DNA of 64,000 nucleotides from Pollenia angustigena. Lineage: Eukaryota; Arthropoda; Insecta; Diptera; Polleniidae. This document shows, in pieces, positions 10,201-20,757 of the stretch. The DNA is taken from contig OV884060.1 of NCBI GenBank assembly GCA_930367215.1, forward strand, positions 209,377,253-209,441,252, written 5' to 3'. A program made the translations under genes and the position numbers. Each line of letters starts with the position of its first letter. Position 1 is the stretch's first letter. The notes beneath the pieces were generated by a model. It saw nothing but the letters and a program-made list of their open reading frames with translations, ran no database searches and was not told where the DNA came from.

Positions 10201-13200
10201 GTATAAAGTCATTTCTGAAAAATTGTAGGAATAGAACTATTACAAAAAAAAAAAAATCTTTATAAAATACATAACTGAAATTTAGCTCATAGAATAAATT
10301 CGAAAAATGAAAAATGTTGAATATAATATAAAGTCGCCTTCGGAAGGAAATAATTCCCAGTTTCTATTTGTTAAAATAGTTGAGTTAAATACATTCAATT
10401 TATAAAGTAACACTATCCAGTGAGACACAAAGAATGCTGACGACGGCCGTAGCGGGCCAGAAAATGCATTACATTCTGCTGGTGTCTAATAATTGTAAAT
10501 TTTTCTGTACATTCAATATACCTCATTGCTTTCCAACGGAAGGCTAAGGTAAAATGTAAATAGAAAATACAATATAATAGTCTGGTAGTGTATAAAGTCA
10601 TTTCTGAAAAATTGTAGGAATAGAACTATTACAAAAAAAAAAAAAGCTTTATAAAATACATAACTGAAATTTAGCTCATAGAATAAATTCGAAAAATGAA
10701 AAATGTTGAATATAATATAAAGTCACCTTCAGAAGGAAATAATTCCCAGTTTCTATTTGTTAAAATCAAGGATCGGAAAATGTTTTTTTATTTTGTTTCT
10801 AAAAAAATATTTATTGTGCAAGTTTAAAAAATTCTACATTTTACAGAAAACAAAAAATTTCTAAAATAGTTTTGAAAAAAAAGCCGTCGAAAAAAATAAA
10901 TAAAATAAAGTTTTTGAAATAAAACGTTTTCTTAACAACATTAAATAAAGTTTTTAAAATAAAACGTTTTCTTAAAAACATAAAAAAACAAAAACAAAAT
11001 AATTATATTTAAGCATTGTCATAAAAATTTCATTCTTTAAAACAAATTCAAATCAAATTTATGAAGAGGCTTCTGAAAATACATACATACATATTTCATT
11101 TTTTAAAAATACATACATAGAAAAAAAAAATTCTAAAAAAAACGTTTTAAAAAATATTTTTCAACAAAAAAAAAATTTTTTTGAAAATTTTTATTTGTTT
11201 TTTTTTTACAAAAAAAGTTTTTGCTTTTTTTTGAAACTATAAATTTTGTTTTCAAAAAAAATGTTTCTTTTCTTTTTCGTTTAAATTTTAAACACAGAAA
11301 AACAATATTCTTTTTTTCACACACAAAAATTTTTTATTTAAAAAATAAAATTTAATTTTGTGTTTTCCGTTCGTAATTTCCGGTCCTTGGTTAAAATAGT
11401 TGAGTTAAATACATTCAATTTATAAAGTAACACTATCCAGTGAGACACAAAGAATGCTGACGAGGGCCGTAGCGGGCCAGAAAATGCATTACATTCTGCT
11501 GGTGTCTAATAATTGTAAATTTTTCTGTACATTCAATATACCTCATTGCTTTCCAACGGAAGGCTAAGGTAAAATGTAAATAGAAAATACAATATAATAG
11601 TCTGGTAGTGTATAAAGTCATTTCTGAAAAATTGTAGGAATAGAACTATTACAAAAAAAAAGCTTTATAAAATACATAACTGAAATTTAGCTCATAGAAT
11701 AAATTCGAAAAATGAAAAATGTTGAATATAATATAAAGTCACCTTCGGAAGGAAATAATTCCCAGTTTCTATTTGTTAAAATAGTTGAGTTAAATACATT
11801 CAATTTATAAAGTAACACTATCCAGTGAGGCACAAAGAATGCTGACGACGGCCGTAGCGGGCCAGAAAATGCATTACATTCTGCTGGTGTCTAATAATTG
11901 TAAATTTTTCTGTACATTCAATATACCTCATTGCTTTCCAACGGAAGGCTAAGGTAAAATGTAAATAGAAAATACAATATAATAGTCTGGTAGTGTATAA
12001 AGTCATTTCTGAAAAATTGTAGGAATAGAACTATTACAAAAAAAAAAAAAAAAAAGGTTTATAAAATACATAACTGAACTTTAGCTCATAGAATAAATTC
12101 GAAAAATGAAAAATGTTGAATATAATATAAAGTCACCTTCGGAAGGAAATAATTCCCAGTTTCTATTTGTTAAAATAGTTGAGTTAAATACATTCAATTT
12201 ATAAAGTAACACTATCCAGTGAGGCACAAAGAATGCTGACGACGGCCGTAGCGGGCCAGAAAATGCATTACATTCTGCTGGTGTCTAATAATTGTAAATT
12301 TTTCTGTACATTCAATATACCTCATTGCTTTCCAACGGAAGGCTAAGGTAAAATGTAAATAGAAAATACAATATAATAGTCTGGTAGTGTATAAAGTCAT
12401 TTCTGAAAAATTGTAGGAATAGAACTATTACAAAAAAAAAAAAAAAAAAGGTTTATAAAATACATAACTGAACTTTAGCTCATAGAATAAATTCGAAAAA
12501 TGAAAAATGTTGAATATAATATAAAGTCACCTTCGGAAGGAAATAATTCCCAGTTTCTATTTGTTAAAATAGTTGAGTTAAATACATTCAATTTATAAAG
12601 TAACACTATCCAGTGAGACACAAAGAATGCTGACGACGGCCGTAGCGGGCCAGAAAATGCATTACATTCTGCTGGTGTCTAATAATTGTAAATTTTTCTG
12701 TACATTCAATATACCTCATTGCTTTCCAACGGAAGGCTAAGGTAAAATGTAAATAGAAAATACAATATAATAGTCTGGTAGTGTTTAAAGTCATTTCTGA
12801 AAAATTGTAGGAATAGAACTATTACAAAAAAAAAAAAGCTTTATAAAATACATAACTGAAATTTAGCTCATAGAATAAATTCGAAAAATGAAAAGTGAAA
12901 AATGTTGAATATAATATAAAGTCACCTTCGGAAGGAAATCATTCCCAGTTTCTATTTGTTAAAATAGTTGAGTTAAATACATTCAATTTATAAAGTAACA
13001 CTATCCAGTGAGACACAAAGAATGCTGACGACGGCCGTAGCGGGCCAGAAAATGCATTACATTCTGCTGGTGTCTAATAATTGTAAATTTTTCTGTACAT
13101 TCAATATACCTCATTGCTTTCCAACGGAAGGCTAAGGTAAAATGTAAATAGAAAATACAATATAATAGTCTGGTAGTGTATAAAGTCATTTCTGAAAAAT

Positions 13201-13299
13201 TGTAGAAATAGAACTATTACAAAAAAAAAAAAGCTTTATAAAATACATAACTGAAATTTAGCTCATAGAATAAATTCGAAAAATGAAAAATGTTGAATA
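10201..13299. repeat. Satellite-like tandem array, unit about 394 bp
   Basis: Six nearly identical units (landmark GTTGAGTTAAATAC at 10379, 11399, 11784, 12178, 12572 and 12967) follow a partial first unit at 10201. Unit lengths are 385-395 bases and differ mainly in an A-run. Each unit holds the same 62-codon antisense frame; this reflects sequence identity, not coding. The array is interrupted once, by the hAT MITE at 10767-11389. A truncated unit is found at 39917-40080. Confidence 0.95.
10767..11389. mobile_element. hAT-type MITE inside the tandem array, target duplication GTTAAAAT
   Basis: Inverted ends CAAGGATCGG and CCGGTCCTTG are flanked by a perfect 8-bp direct repeat GTTAAAAT (10759-10766 and 11390-11397). 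Comparison with uninterrupted units proves the empty-site sequence. The interior is extremely A/T rich with long runs and has no coding region. Confidence 0.93.
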
Positions 13300-13561
13300 C
13301 ATCAAAGGCGTACAAACGTACGTTCGTGACCCCAGGAAATGCCCATATACATGTGTTTTTTTCTCAATATTTTCTATTTTATAAATTTACTTTATCTGTT
13401 TCCCACTGTCCCTAACATAATACAATGTGTTATTGTTTTTGTTGTATTTTACTATAAACAAAAACAAAAAAGCATGAACTAGTACCTATTGTATTTTTTT
13501 AACAAGAGTTTTTTTAATATTTTTTTTTTTATAAAAAATTTACATTATTTATTTAACTTAC

Positions 13562-13610
13562 CATCGGTATCAGTTGGATCAGCACTGTTATTTTCACTTG
13601 TTCTTGACAT
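13562..13610 (-). CDS. Possible first coding exon of an unidentified minus-strand gene
   Basis: On the minus strand an ATG at 13610 opens MSRTSENNSADPTDTD, followed by a strong splice donor GTAAGTT (13555-13561) after 49 coding bases (phase 1). The sequence is less AT-rich than its surroundings, polar and acidic, and not part of any repeat found here. No later exon was recognised between 1 and 13500, so the first intron would be longer than 13 kb. The gene is not recognised. It could also be a chance open frame with a chance donor. Confidence 0.35.
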
Positions 13611-14430
13611 TGTGGATCCGGTGATTTACATTAAAAACGTTAAAAAAAAAATATTTAACTAATTGCAAAGTCAGTTACAGAAACGTTTTAGTTCCCCCAG
13701 ATCGACGACAACTAAAAAATTGCACAGGCAAACATTTTTAATTAAATGAAATGAGAATTGTTTAATAAAATTAACAAATTGTGAATAACAATTAATAGTT
13801 GCTGGTTGTCGTTTATGATACTGAGAAGTTAAGAGTTTTAGTTGGTTATAAATGATTTACGACCACGACTGTGGGCCACATATAGTACATAGCTACCCTG
13901 TGCTATAGGCAGCCCATAAAGTTTACTGCAACTGTGTCGAATAAAAATTTCTGCTTTTTTTCAAAACAGTTTGTTTGTTTGGGATTTCGGATACATATTT
14001 CTATGCAAAACAATAGAAAATAAATCTGAACAGCCAGAACAGCACAGCACGTTGATAAAATGTTTACTAACACTTTTTTAATTCTCTCTTTTGTATTTTG
14101 TAAATATAAATATTAATTAGTAGGGCGTTGCGATTATGCGTTAAACAAATGCAAAAGCTTTCGAATAATCATATTAAATGTTTGTGAAAACGAATACAAA
14201 TACATATGTGTATGTATGTATATTTAAGGCATATGTATATCAGGGGTGTTCTGGAAATCGAAAACGTAAGAATTTGGAAGTTGTTTTTGATACACTTTTA
14301 ATCTAATTTTTATAGTTTTTGTTTGCAGAGGGGAAGAAAGCATGCTTTTCTTCTCCTCTGATGCCCTCGCAGAAATAAACTCAGACTTTCTCAAATTAAA
14401 GCTTTGAAAGTGTGAAACAATAGATAAACC
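13611..14430. other. Upstream region of the possible minus-strand exon; no repeat recognised
   Basis: This single-copy-looking stretch would hold the 5' leader and promoter of the exon at 13562-13610 if that exon is real. TATAAATGATTTA occurs at 13847-13859. No other exon or transposon end is seen. Confidence 0.3.
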
Positions 14431-14627
14431 CAAGGCGAATTCACTAGAAGGTGAGGTCAACTCTACAACTACAATGCTTCTGTGGTCGGGTTGTCAAAAA
14501 TATTGCTAGTAAAAAAAACTGGTTTGTTTACATAAAAAACTAGTTTGTATACAAACTTTGACAAGTCGACCACCGAAAAAAAACACCATATGTTGACTTG
14601 ACCCCACCTTCTAGTCAATTCGCCTTG
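14431..14627. mobile_element. 197-bp MITE with CAAGGCGAATTCACTAGAAG ends
   Basis: Inverted repeats of about 30 bases run from CAAGGCGAATTCACTAGAAG at 14431 to its near-complement at 14627. The first 12 bases match the ends of 15198-15422 and 17284-17489. A related half-copy lies at 15576-15636. The target duplication is not clear. Confidence 0.75.
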
Positions 14628-14735
14628 GTTGCAGTGTTTAATGCATCAAATATAATACGAATTGACAATTTCGTAATAAATTTAATAAGAAATTATATAC
14701 TAAAATGTATGTCATGTATTGAAAATAACATCATT

Positions 14736-14897
14736 ATGGCTTCATACTACGCAAATGAAGAATATATAATAAATACTCTGAAAATCGGATTTGTTCCGCC
14801 AGAGGCATTTTTGCTTCTAGATAAAATTAAATTCATGCAAAATGCGCAGTTCCAATATTTTATCACAATTTTAGAAGAGCAATTGTTAAAGCTGTAG
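14736..14897 (+). CDS. Unrecognised 53-residue open frame
   Basis: An ATG at 14736 opens a 53-residue peptide (MASYYANEEYIINTLKIGFV...), ending in a helical segment ITILEEQLLKL before TAG. The composition looks protein-like and there is no overlap with identified repeats. No family is recognised and no splice partners were found. It may be chance. Confidence 0.2.
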   Translation: MASYYANEEYIINTLKIGFVPPEAFLLLDKIKFMQNAQFQYFITILEEQLLKL

Positions 14898-15197
14898 ACT
14901 GCAGTACTGAAATAAAAAATAAAAAGATATGAAAAAAGTATTTCTAATACTGATAAATATGTTTGCCAAAGGCAAGGTACCAATAAGTTTTGGTGGTTAA
15001 ATGAATAAGAAATGTCTATTGCTTTGACTTACTGGTTTTTTTTTTACTTTTATTGACCTCTTTTTACACATCAAAATATTAAAGTAATGTTTTTAAGAAA
15101 ATTTTTCATTACAGAATATTATATATATTCTTCATTTGAAGTAAAAACGTCACTGACAAAAATCTATTTAAAATATAAAATTATTGTACATATGTAT

Positions 15198-15422
15198 CAA
15201 GGCGAATTTATTACAGGTGGTCTTAAAAGCCCTGCTGATATTAGCTAAAATCACTATTGGATGTCAAAATTTTGTTTATTCTCTTTTATTATCTTTGTTT
15301 CTGTTTTGTTTTATTTCTGTTTTTGACATTGTACAATGATTTTACAAAAACAAATTGCTTGTGGTTTTTGTACGAGTTGTACTTGTTGTAGTACCGAGAT
15401 TACCTGGGATGAATTCGCCTTG
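15198..15422. mobile_element. 225-bp hAT-like MITE, target duplication ATATGTAT
   Basis: The ends are CAAGGCGAATTTATTACAGG and CGCCTTG preceded by ACCTGGGATGAATT. A perfect 8-bp direct repeat ATATGTAT flanks it (15190-15197 and 15423-15430). Relatives with the same ends are at 6880, 14431 and 17284. Confidence 0.92.
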
Positions 15423-15654
15423 ATATGTATATTATACTCCAGAGCTCTGAAAAGATACTGTGTATATTTGTAAATATTTATAATTACTAACTAGTGTTTA
15501 TTATAGTTCTGTTAATTTTTCCAACATTGCAAATTAATAAACAAATTAAAACAAAAACCTATGTATTTCTTTACTAGCAATATTTTTGACAACCCGACCA
15601 CAGCAGCAGTGTTGTTGTAGAGTTGACCTCGCCTTGACTGCAACGTATTATGAT

Positions 15655-17275
15655 GTTAAGCTGTTGTCCAAAAAAGTACGCGAACGAAAAAGTTGTAAGA
15701 ATTCGTAAAATAAGGGAAACAGCTGATGGCAAATAAATGAAGTGTTAAGAAACTTTTACACTTTTGACTACTTAACTCCTTTTCTTATAAGTGCTCGATT
15801 AAATACTTTTTACAACACGAACATTTTGCAAAAAATACAAACAAATTATTTTATGTAATCTTTCCTATTTGATTTTTTTTTTTTTTTGGATTATTTGACT
15901 TTGATTAAATTTATTTAATAGTACGTGAATATATTTATTTTGCTATTGATTGCTTAAAAACCAAGTTCATTAAACACTAACTGCCGTATTCATAAAAAAT
16001 TAAAATGGATTTTAAATGTATTTTAAGAAATTATGAAAATTTTGCTTTAAAACACATTTCAAACTTATTTTATTTTTAATGAATACGGCAGTAAGTACCC
16101 AAATACGTTACACTTTAACAAAACTCCAAAAACTAAAATGATAAAAAAAGAAAGTTCAAAAGAAGGTATGGAGCAGGACTGCCAGATAAATTTGTGAAGA
16201 AATCGTCAATTTCCTGAGAAAAAATAAAAAAAACGTCTTTTACGTTTCGAAAAATCGTCAAAAGATCGGACAACTTAAAATTTAGTGTTTTTCAAACCAT
16301 TTTTGTTCGATTTTTGTAAAAAAAAAAACTTTCGAACAAAAACATTCGTCGATGATCGCATTTTTTAATCGTAGAAGATTCCTTACACGGGAAAAACTGT
16401 AACACGACTGAGATTGTTCCATGACATAGCGAAAGACGCTTCTTTAATCGTTTGAGTTTCATGTCAAGAATCGTATGAGACTCATGTAGATATTATCTTA
16501 CTAGCCGTGAAATGTTCGCCGTATAATTGTTGAATATCTGATTTATACAGAGAGTCGTAAAAGGTTCATTCGATGATGGTTTGCCGAAAGATAAACAAAG
16601 TGTAACATTGTTGTTTTTGTACTCTGAAAATAATCATTTAGAGATTTTCTTAAAACTTGCATATTACAGCCGTATCTAAACAAAAGAGGCACGTGTTTTC
16701 TAGTTTTTGAATAGAGCGGCCTCAACGCTTTGCAATTGGAAAAACCGATTTGACAGCTCGCTTAATAGTGAAGTTAGCTATTTTTTGGTCAATCTAGCGT
16801 TTTGATCTCTATTTTTATTTATAATTTGTGGTTTTTATTAAACAAGAAAGCTATAACTACTGTTCGTGACACAACATTGACACCCTTGCTTTGGTATGAC
16901 ATATCAGCGTAGAAGCTAAGCGAATGAAAACGTTCCGCCTTCCGCTCTTTTTAAGGTACGGCTGTTAAACATTTCAAGATTAAAAAATGAACGTGTCAGA
17001 AAATTTAGTGTTTTATTCAGAATTTGGAGACTGACAAAAAATCGTCAATTTTTGTAAAAAAATCAGCATATCGGCACTTTGCTAATTCCGGAACAAAATA
17101 TCGTCAAAATGACGATAAATTGTCAAACCTGGCAGCCCTGGTATGGAGCCTCAAATGTTTCACAAACAAGTTTATTTAATTTACATTATTCACTTTTTGT
17201 TTTTGTTTCGTTTCGTTTACTTTTGCTTGTTTACGTTTTGAATATGTTTTTTTTACATACTTAATTTACATTAGC
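15655..17275. repeat. Copy 1 of a dispersed element shared with 20758-22469
   Basis: The left 215 bases (with AATTCGTAAAATAAGG, CAGCTGATGGCAAATAA and ACAAACAAATTATTT) and the right end (CTTTTTGTTTT and TTTGTTTACCTTTTGAA-like text) match copy 2. This copy is interrupted by the hAT MITE at 16174-17140. The outer ends are truncated. Confidence 0.7.
16174..17140. mobile_element. 967-bp hAT-type element, target duplication GTATGGAG
   Basis: The ends are CAGGACTGCCAG and CTGGCAGCCCTG, flanked by a perfect 8-bp duplication GTATGGAG (16166-16173 and 17141-17148). Repeated ATCGTCAA motifs sit inside both ends, as in 27779-29797, which suggests one transposase served both. No intact coding region. Confidence 0.93.
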
Positions 17276-17283
17276 CAAGATAA

Positions 17284-17489
17284 CAAGGCGAATTCATTAC
17301 AAGTGGTCTTAAAAGCCCTGCTAATAACTTTTTTTAAGCTTTATCATTGTTGGATGTCAAAATTTTGTTAATAATCGTTATTTCTGTTTTGGACATTGTA
17401 CAATGATTTTACAAAACCATATTGCTTGTGGTTTTTGTACGAGTTGTATTTGTTGTAGCACCGATATTACCTGTAATGAACCCGTTTTG
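17284..17489. mobile_element. 206-bp MITE related to 15198-15422
   Basis: It starts CAAGGCGAATTCATTACAAG and ends GTAATGAACCCGTTTTG. Flanks CAAGATAA and CTAGATAG match at 6 of 8 positions, an eroded duplication. The internal sequence parallels 15198-15422, including ACATTGTACAATGATTTTAC. Confidence 0.8.
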
Positions 17490-17726
17490 CTAGATAGCAG
17501 GAAAAGTTAGCAACGGCGGATATTAAAGGGATATCAGTAGATTAAGTGGCAACGCAGGAAATGAAAATGAGGGAATTTTTGGACCTAATGATCTTAGGAA
17601 TTAAATGGCAATGAAAGTTAGCAACGATTATAAGATATTTTCTAAAAAAAAATAAAGTTTAGCAACGATTTTACGAATTTTGTGGCAATGTAGATTTATT
17701 AGAAAAATAATACATAAGGAACTAAG

Positions 17727-18142
17727 TCTGGGCATAAACTCAACGGAATATGAAAGGATACCACCCATTGATTAAAAACATCAACCATGCAAAAAATCCT
17801 GAGTTGTTTCAAAATAGTGGGTTCATCCCAAAATGTCAGGAAAAATATGGGATGAATTATTCAAGGGAATCTAGGAAGTTTCAGGGCATAAAATCAACAG
17901 AATATGGAAGAATGCCACCTATAGATTAAGAAACATCAAAAACATTCAAAAATCCTCAGAGGCCTTTCAAAGTAAAATCCCACACTTCCTCGTTTCCCTG
18001 AAATAATGAAACCCATATTTTTCCTGATTATTTTGGATGAAACACTTTTCTCTGAAACGGCCCTGAGAATTTTTTGCACAGTTGATGTTTTTTAATCTAT
18101 GGGTGGTATTCTTCCATATTCCGGTAAGTTTATGCCCTGACA
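17727..18142. mobile_element. Foldback element with three related arms
   Basis: An arm beginning CTGGGCATAAACTCAACGGA (17727) recurs as a direct copy at about 17880 (CAGGGCATAAAATCAACAGA) and as an inverted copy ending near 18142. Each arm is about 75 bases and contains CCACCYATDGATTAA-type text. The bases between are non-coding. Partial duplication of one end of a MITE is likely. Confidence 0.65.
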
Positions 18143-18239
18143 CTTTTGGGGGTTCCCAAATAATACAAAATTTTTTAGATTTTGGTTTTTGAAGATCGTT
18201 TTTCTTTATTCGTTTATCATGCGTTAGGCAAAAGCTACA

Positions 18240-18954
18240 TATGGGCATTTCCGTCAAAAGGTCCACTGACCGAAAATTTAAATGTTATTAAAAGCTGATT
18301 ATTTTACGATATTGTTATAGAGAAATATTTAGATTTTACTATTTTTATTAATTTACTCATAAATTTGTTCACTTAGATGAACAATCAGACTGCAAAGTTT
18401 TGCAAACGTAATTATTGTATGTTTTCTTTAATATTTATCTTTCTTAAAAGAGGTGATATTTGATAAAAACTATTCCAAAAAAATTTTCTTACATGGTTTG
18501 GAATCTAAGGAAGAGTTCAAAGAGAAATATGTTATTCATATAAATGATAAATTTTTATTTTATTTTAATCATTATTCAGTTGAATTATAGCGGAAAAAAT
18601 TTCACGTTCGAAATGTCACGTATCGACCCAGATTTTGGATTAAAAAAAAGAAAACACAAAAAATTTTGGAATCAAACCAAGACATTTTAATGTTACATTG
18701 CTACGTAAAATTCTGAAAGTAGCTTGACTAAAAAATTGTACCAGGTTTCGCTGAATTACGCCTTTTTATACATGGCCATAAAAACTACTTCTGTTTTTTT
18801 CACGTTCGAACCGCTACTTCTTTTGCCATTATCATTGACCAAGAATCGTGCCCTCCATAAACTTTAGCATAGATAACAGTGCCTTTTTAGTGCTATTATT
18901 TAAGGGTTAAGAAAACGTACGACTGTCACGTTCAACACTTTAGAATTACCCATA
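18240..18954. mobile_element. 715-bp member of the TATGGGCATTTCC-ended family
   Basis: Left end TATGGGCATTTCC, right end TTACCCATA. Internal blocks CCAGGTTTCGCTGAA, ACTACTTCTGTTTTTTTCAC and TGTCACGTTCAAC are shared with 7932-8356. CACGTTCGAA-type motifs recur near both ends. No protein-coding region. Confidence 0.7.
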
Positions 18955-19009
18955 TGTATGTTTTGGGCAACATAAAAAAAGCATAAGCCTCATTACCTTT
19001 ATTAGGGGA

Positions 19010-19274
19010 ATGTAAGAAAAGTTAAGCTCACTCTTAATGTTGGTGATTTGATTAAGCTTTGGTATTGTTACAAGTAAGACTTTGAGTTTTTAAAATTCTT
19101 ATTCGCTTTAGGGTTTTATTTGTATAATATTTTTAGCTTTTCTAAAATATTTGGAAAAGGTTTCCTGATGGTCTGGCATAAGCAACTAGTGAAATGCGCA
19201 TAGATGCAAGCTTTCCCTCAACAATAAATTTCAGTGTATTTATCAAATATGAAAAAATTAGGAATTTAGCACGT
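19010..19274. repeat. Second copy of the 4808-5082 repeat
   Basis: It aligns over about 265 bases with 4808-5082 in the same orientation, with roughly one difference per ten bases. Its right boundary falls at AATTTAGCACGT. Confidence 0.7.
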
Positions 19275-19569
19275 CATACAATAATAAATTTTGTATTCCC
19301 GAAAATAACTTTGATAATTACTTTTATGAATTTCCCCAATAATAAGAAAAGTTTTATTCAATATTTACATATTAAAGGTAGTTCACACTATAAAACGAGT
19401 GTTAAGTATTTTGAGTACTCGTTTCTTTTCCATCGTCTCTCTCGCTTAAAAAGTAGCAAGCTGATCAATAAAACCTGCCTCGTATGAATTGGCTAAGCTA
19501 AACAGGCGGATATATGAGGCTATCAGCGCAGAAGTGGTGAAACCCACAATTTAATTTGATTTAATTGAT

Positions 19570-19996
19570 AAGATAATATTCTATTTGTTAAAAATTGAAA
19601 TGTTAAGTTTTAATAGAGCAATTATTTGGTGTATTTTATAATTCATACATTAAATTTGTTTTTTTTTTTGTATTTTAAACTAGATTAGAGAATTTTGTGT
19701 TTTTGCAAATTTTCAATTTAAGTACATAGTACATAATATGCTATCAGCGCAGAAGTGGTGTAACCCCAGACTACTTACTTTGAGATAATGAGGAGTTATG
19801 TAACACTACTTTTGTACAATAGTGCTTGGTTGTAACGGCCCGTGTATAAACTATGTTTCTAGCGCCATCAAAATTCTCTAATCTAGTTTAAAATACAAAA
19901 AAAAAAACAAATTTAATGTATGAATTATAAAATACACCAAATAATTGCTCTATTAAAACTTAACATTTCAATTTTTAACAAATAGAATATTATCTT
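19570..19996. repeat. Perfect 128-bp inverted repeat (long hairpin)
   Basis: Bases 19570-19697 and 19869-19996 are exact reverse complements over all 128 bases, including an 11-base homopolymer. The spacer is 171 bases. A 20-base direct repeat CTATCAGCGCAGAAGTGGTG occurs just outside the left arm (19518) and again in the spacer (19740). The perfection of the arms points to a very recent inverted duplication or foldback insertion. Confidence 0.9.
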
Positions 19997-20757
19997 ATTT
20001 ACAACCTTTTGTTGATTTAATCATTCTAATGCGAATGCCCTTACTTCAAGGAAGCAACAAAGAAACGAAAAAGCTCAACAATAAAAGTAATTTACAGACA
20101 TGAAAGTTCATTTTTTTTTTTTTTTGTTTTAATAAAGCTTTAAATTTGTCAAATAGAAATTTACAACGTGGTTAAAAACTGTTTACAAGCTTTTTGTGTT
20201 TTTAATTAATCGAATCTGAAACAAGTTAAATTGCTTACTATGTACTATATTCAGCTGTGCCGAATCTTTTATACCCCTAACCACAGTATTTAAAATCGTA
20301 CCAGAACCTTAAATTCAGGAGTAAACTTGTATTTTTACTACCAATATTCTACTTAAATTATTTCAGTTGAAACGGAAAAATAACGTAAATAAATTATTAT
20401 AAGAAGAACTGGGGGTAAAAATTAGAGGTAATTGCGTTTTTTTTTCATATTTCAACTATTTGCGCACCGATCTGACTGAATTTCAACAGACTTACAATCG
20501 AACAAAAATAATTTCACTCAAAATTTTGCAAAAACTTATGGAAAATATAAATTTTCATATTAACTCGAATGTGTTTTCTAAGTCAAATTACAATTTATAA
20601 AGCTTTCATACTTTAATAGTCTTATTGCTTCAATATTTTTCAGGAATATTTGCTATGCACTAGCAGAATTTTCGTTTGTATATTTCTGTTACGAAACTAA
20701 CTTTAGCTTACCTTAGGCTAGCAATGAAGTAAATTGTACAGACAATTTACAAAATAG

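Larger units (their letters stand above)
9479..13347. mobile_element. Large non-autonomous element with TATGGGCATTTCC ends carrying a tandem array
   Basis: The ends are TATGGGCATTTCC (9479) and GGAAATGCCCATA (13347), each next to TACA, which may be a 4-bp target duplication or part of a longer inverted end. Several CGTTCGYGACC-type motifs lie inside (9862-9885, 10064-10075, 13315-13332), probably subterminal transposase sites. The middle is a ~394-bp tandem array. Inverted fragments of the left 650 bases recur at about 24125-24560 and 27196-27395. No transposase was recognised. Confidence 0.7.

Noticed and set aside
10413..13189. Six nearly identical 62-residue minus-strand frames (MTLYTTRLLYCIFYLH...)
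   Set aside because: They are one frame repeated by the tandem array. Identity extends equally into non-coding parts of the unit, so there is no sign of coding selection.
10201..13299. CRISPR-like array
   Set aside because: Units are ~394 bp and contiguous without unique spacers, in a eukaryotic genome; it is a satellite-like array.
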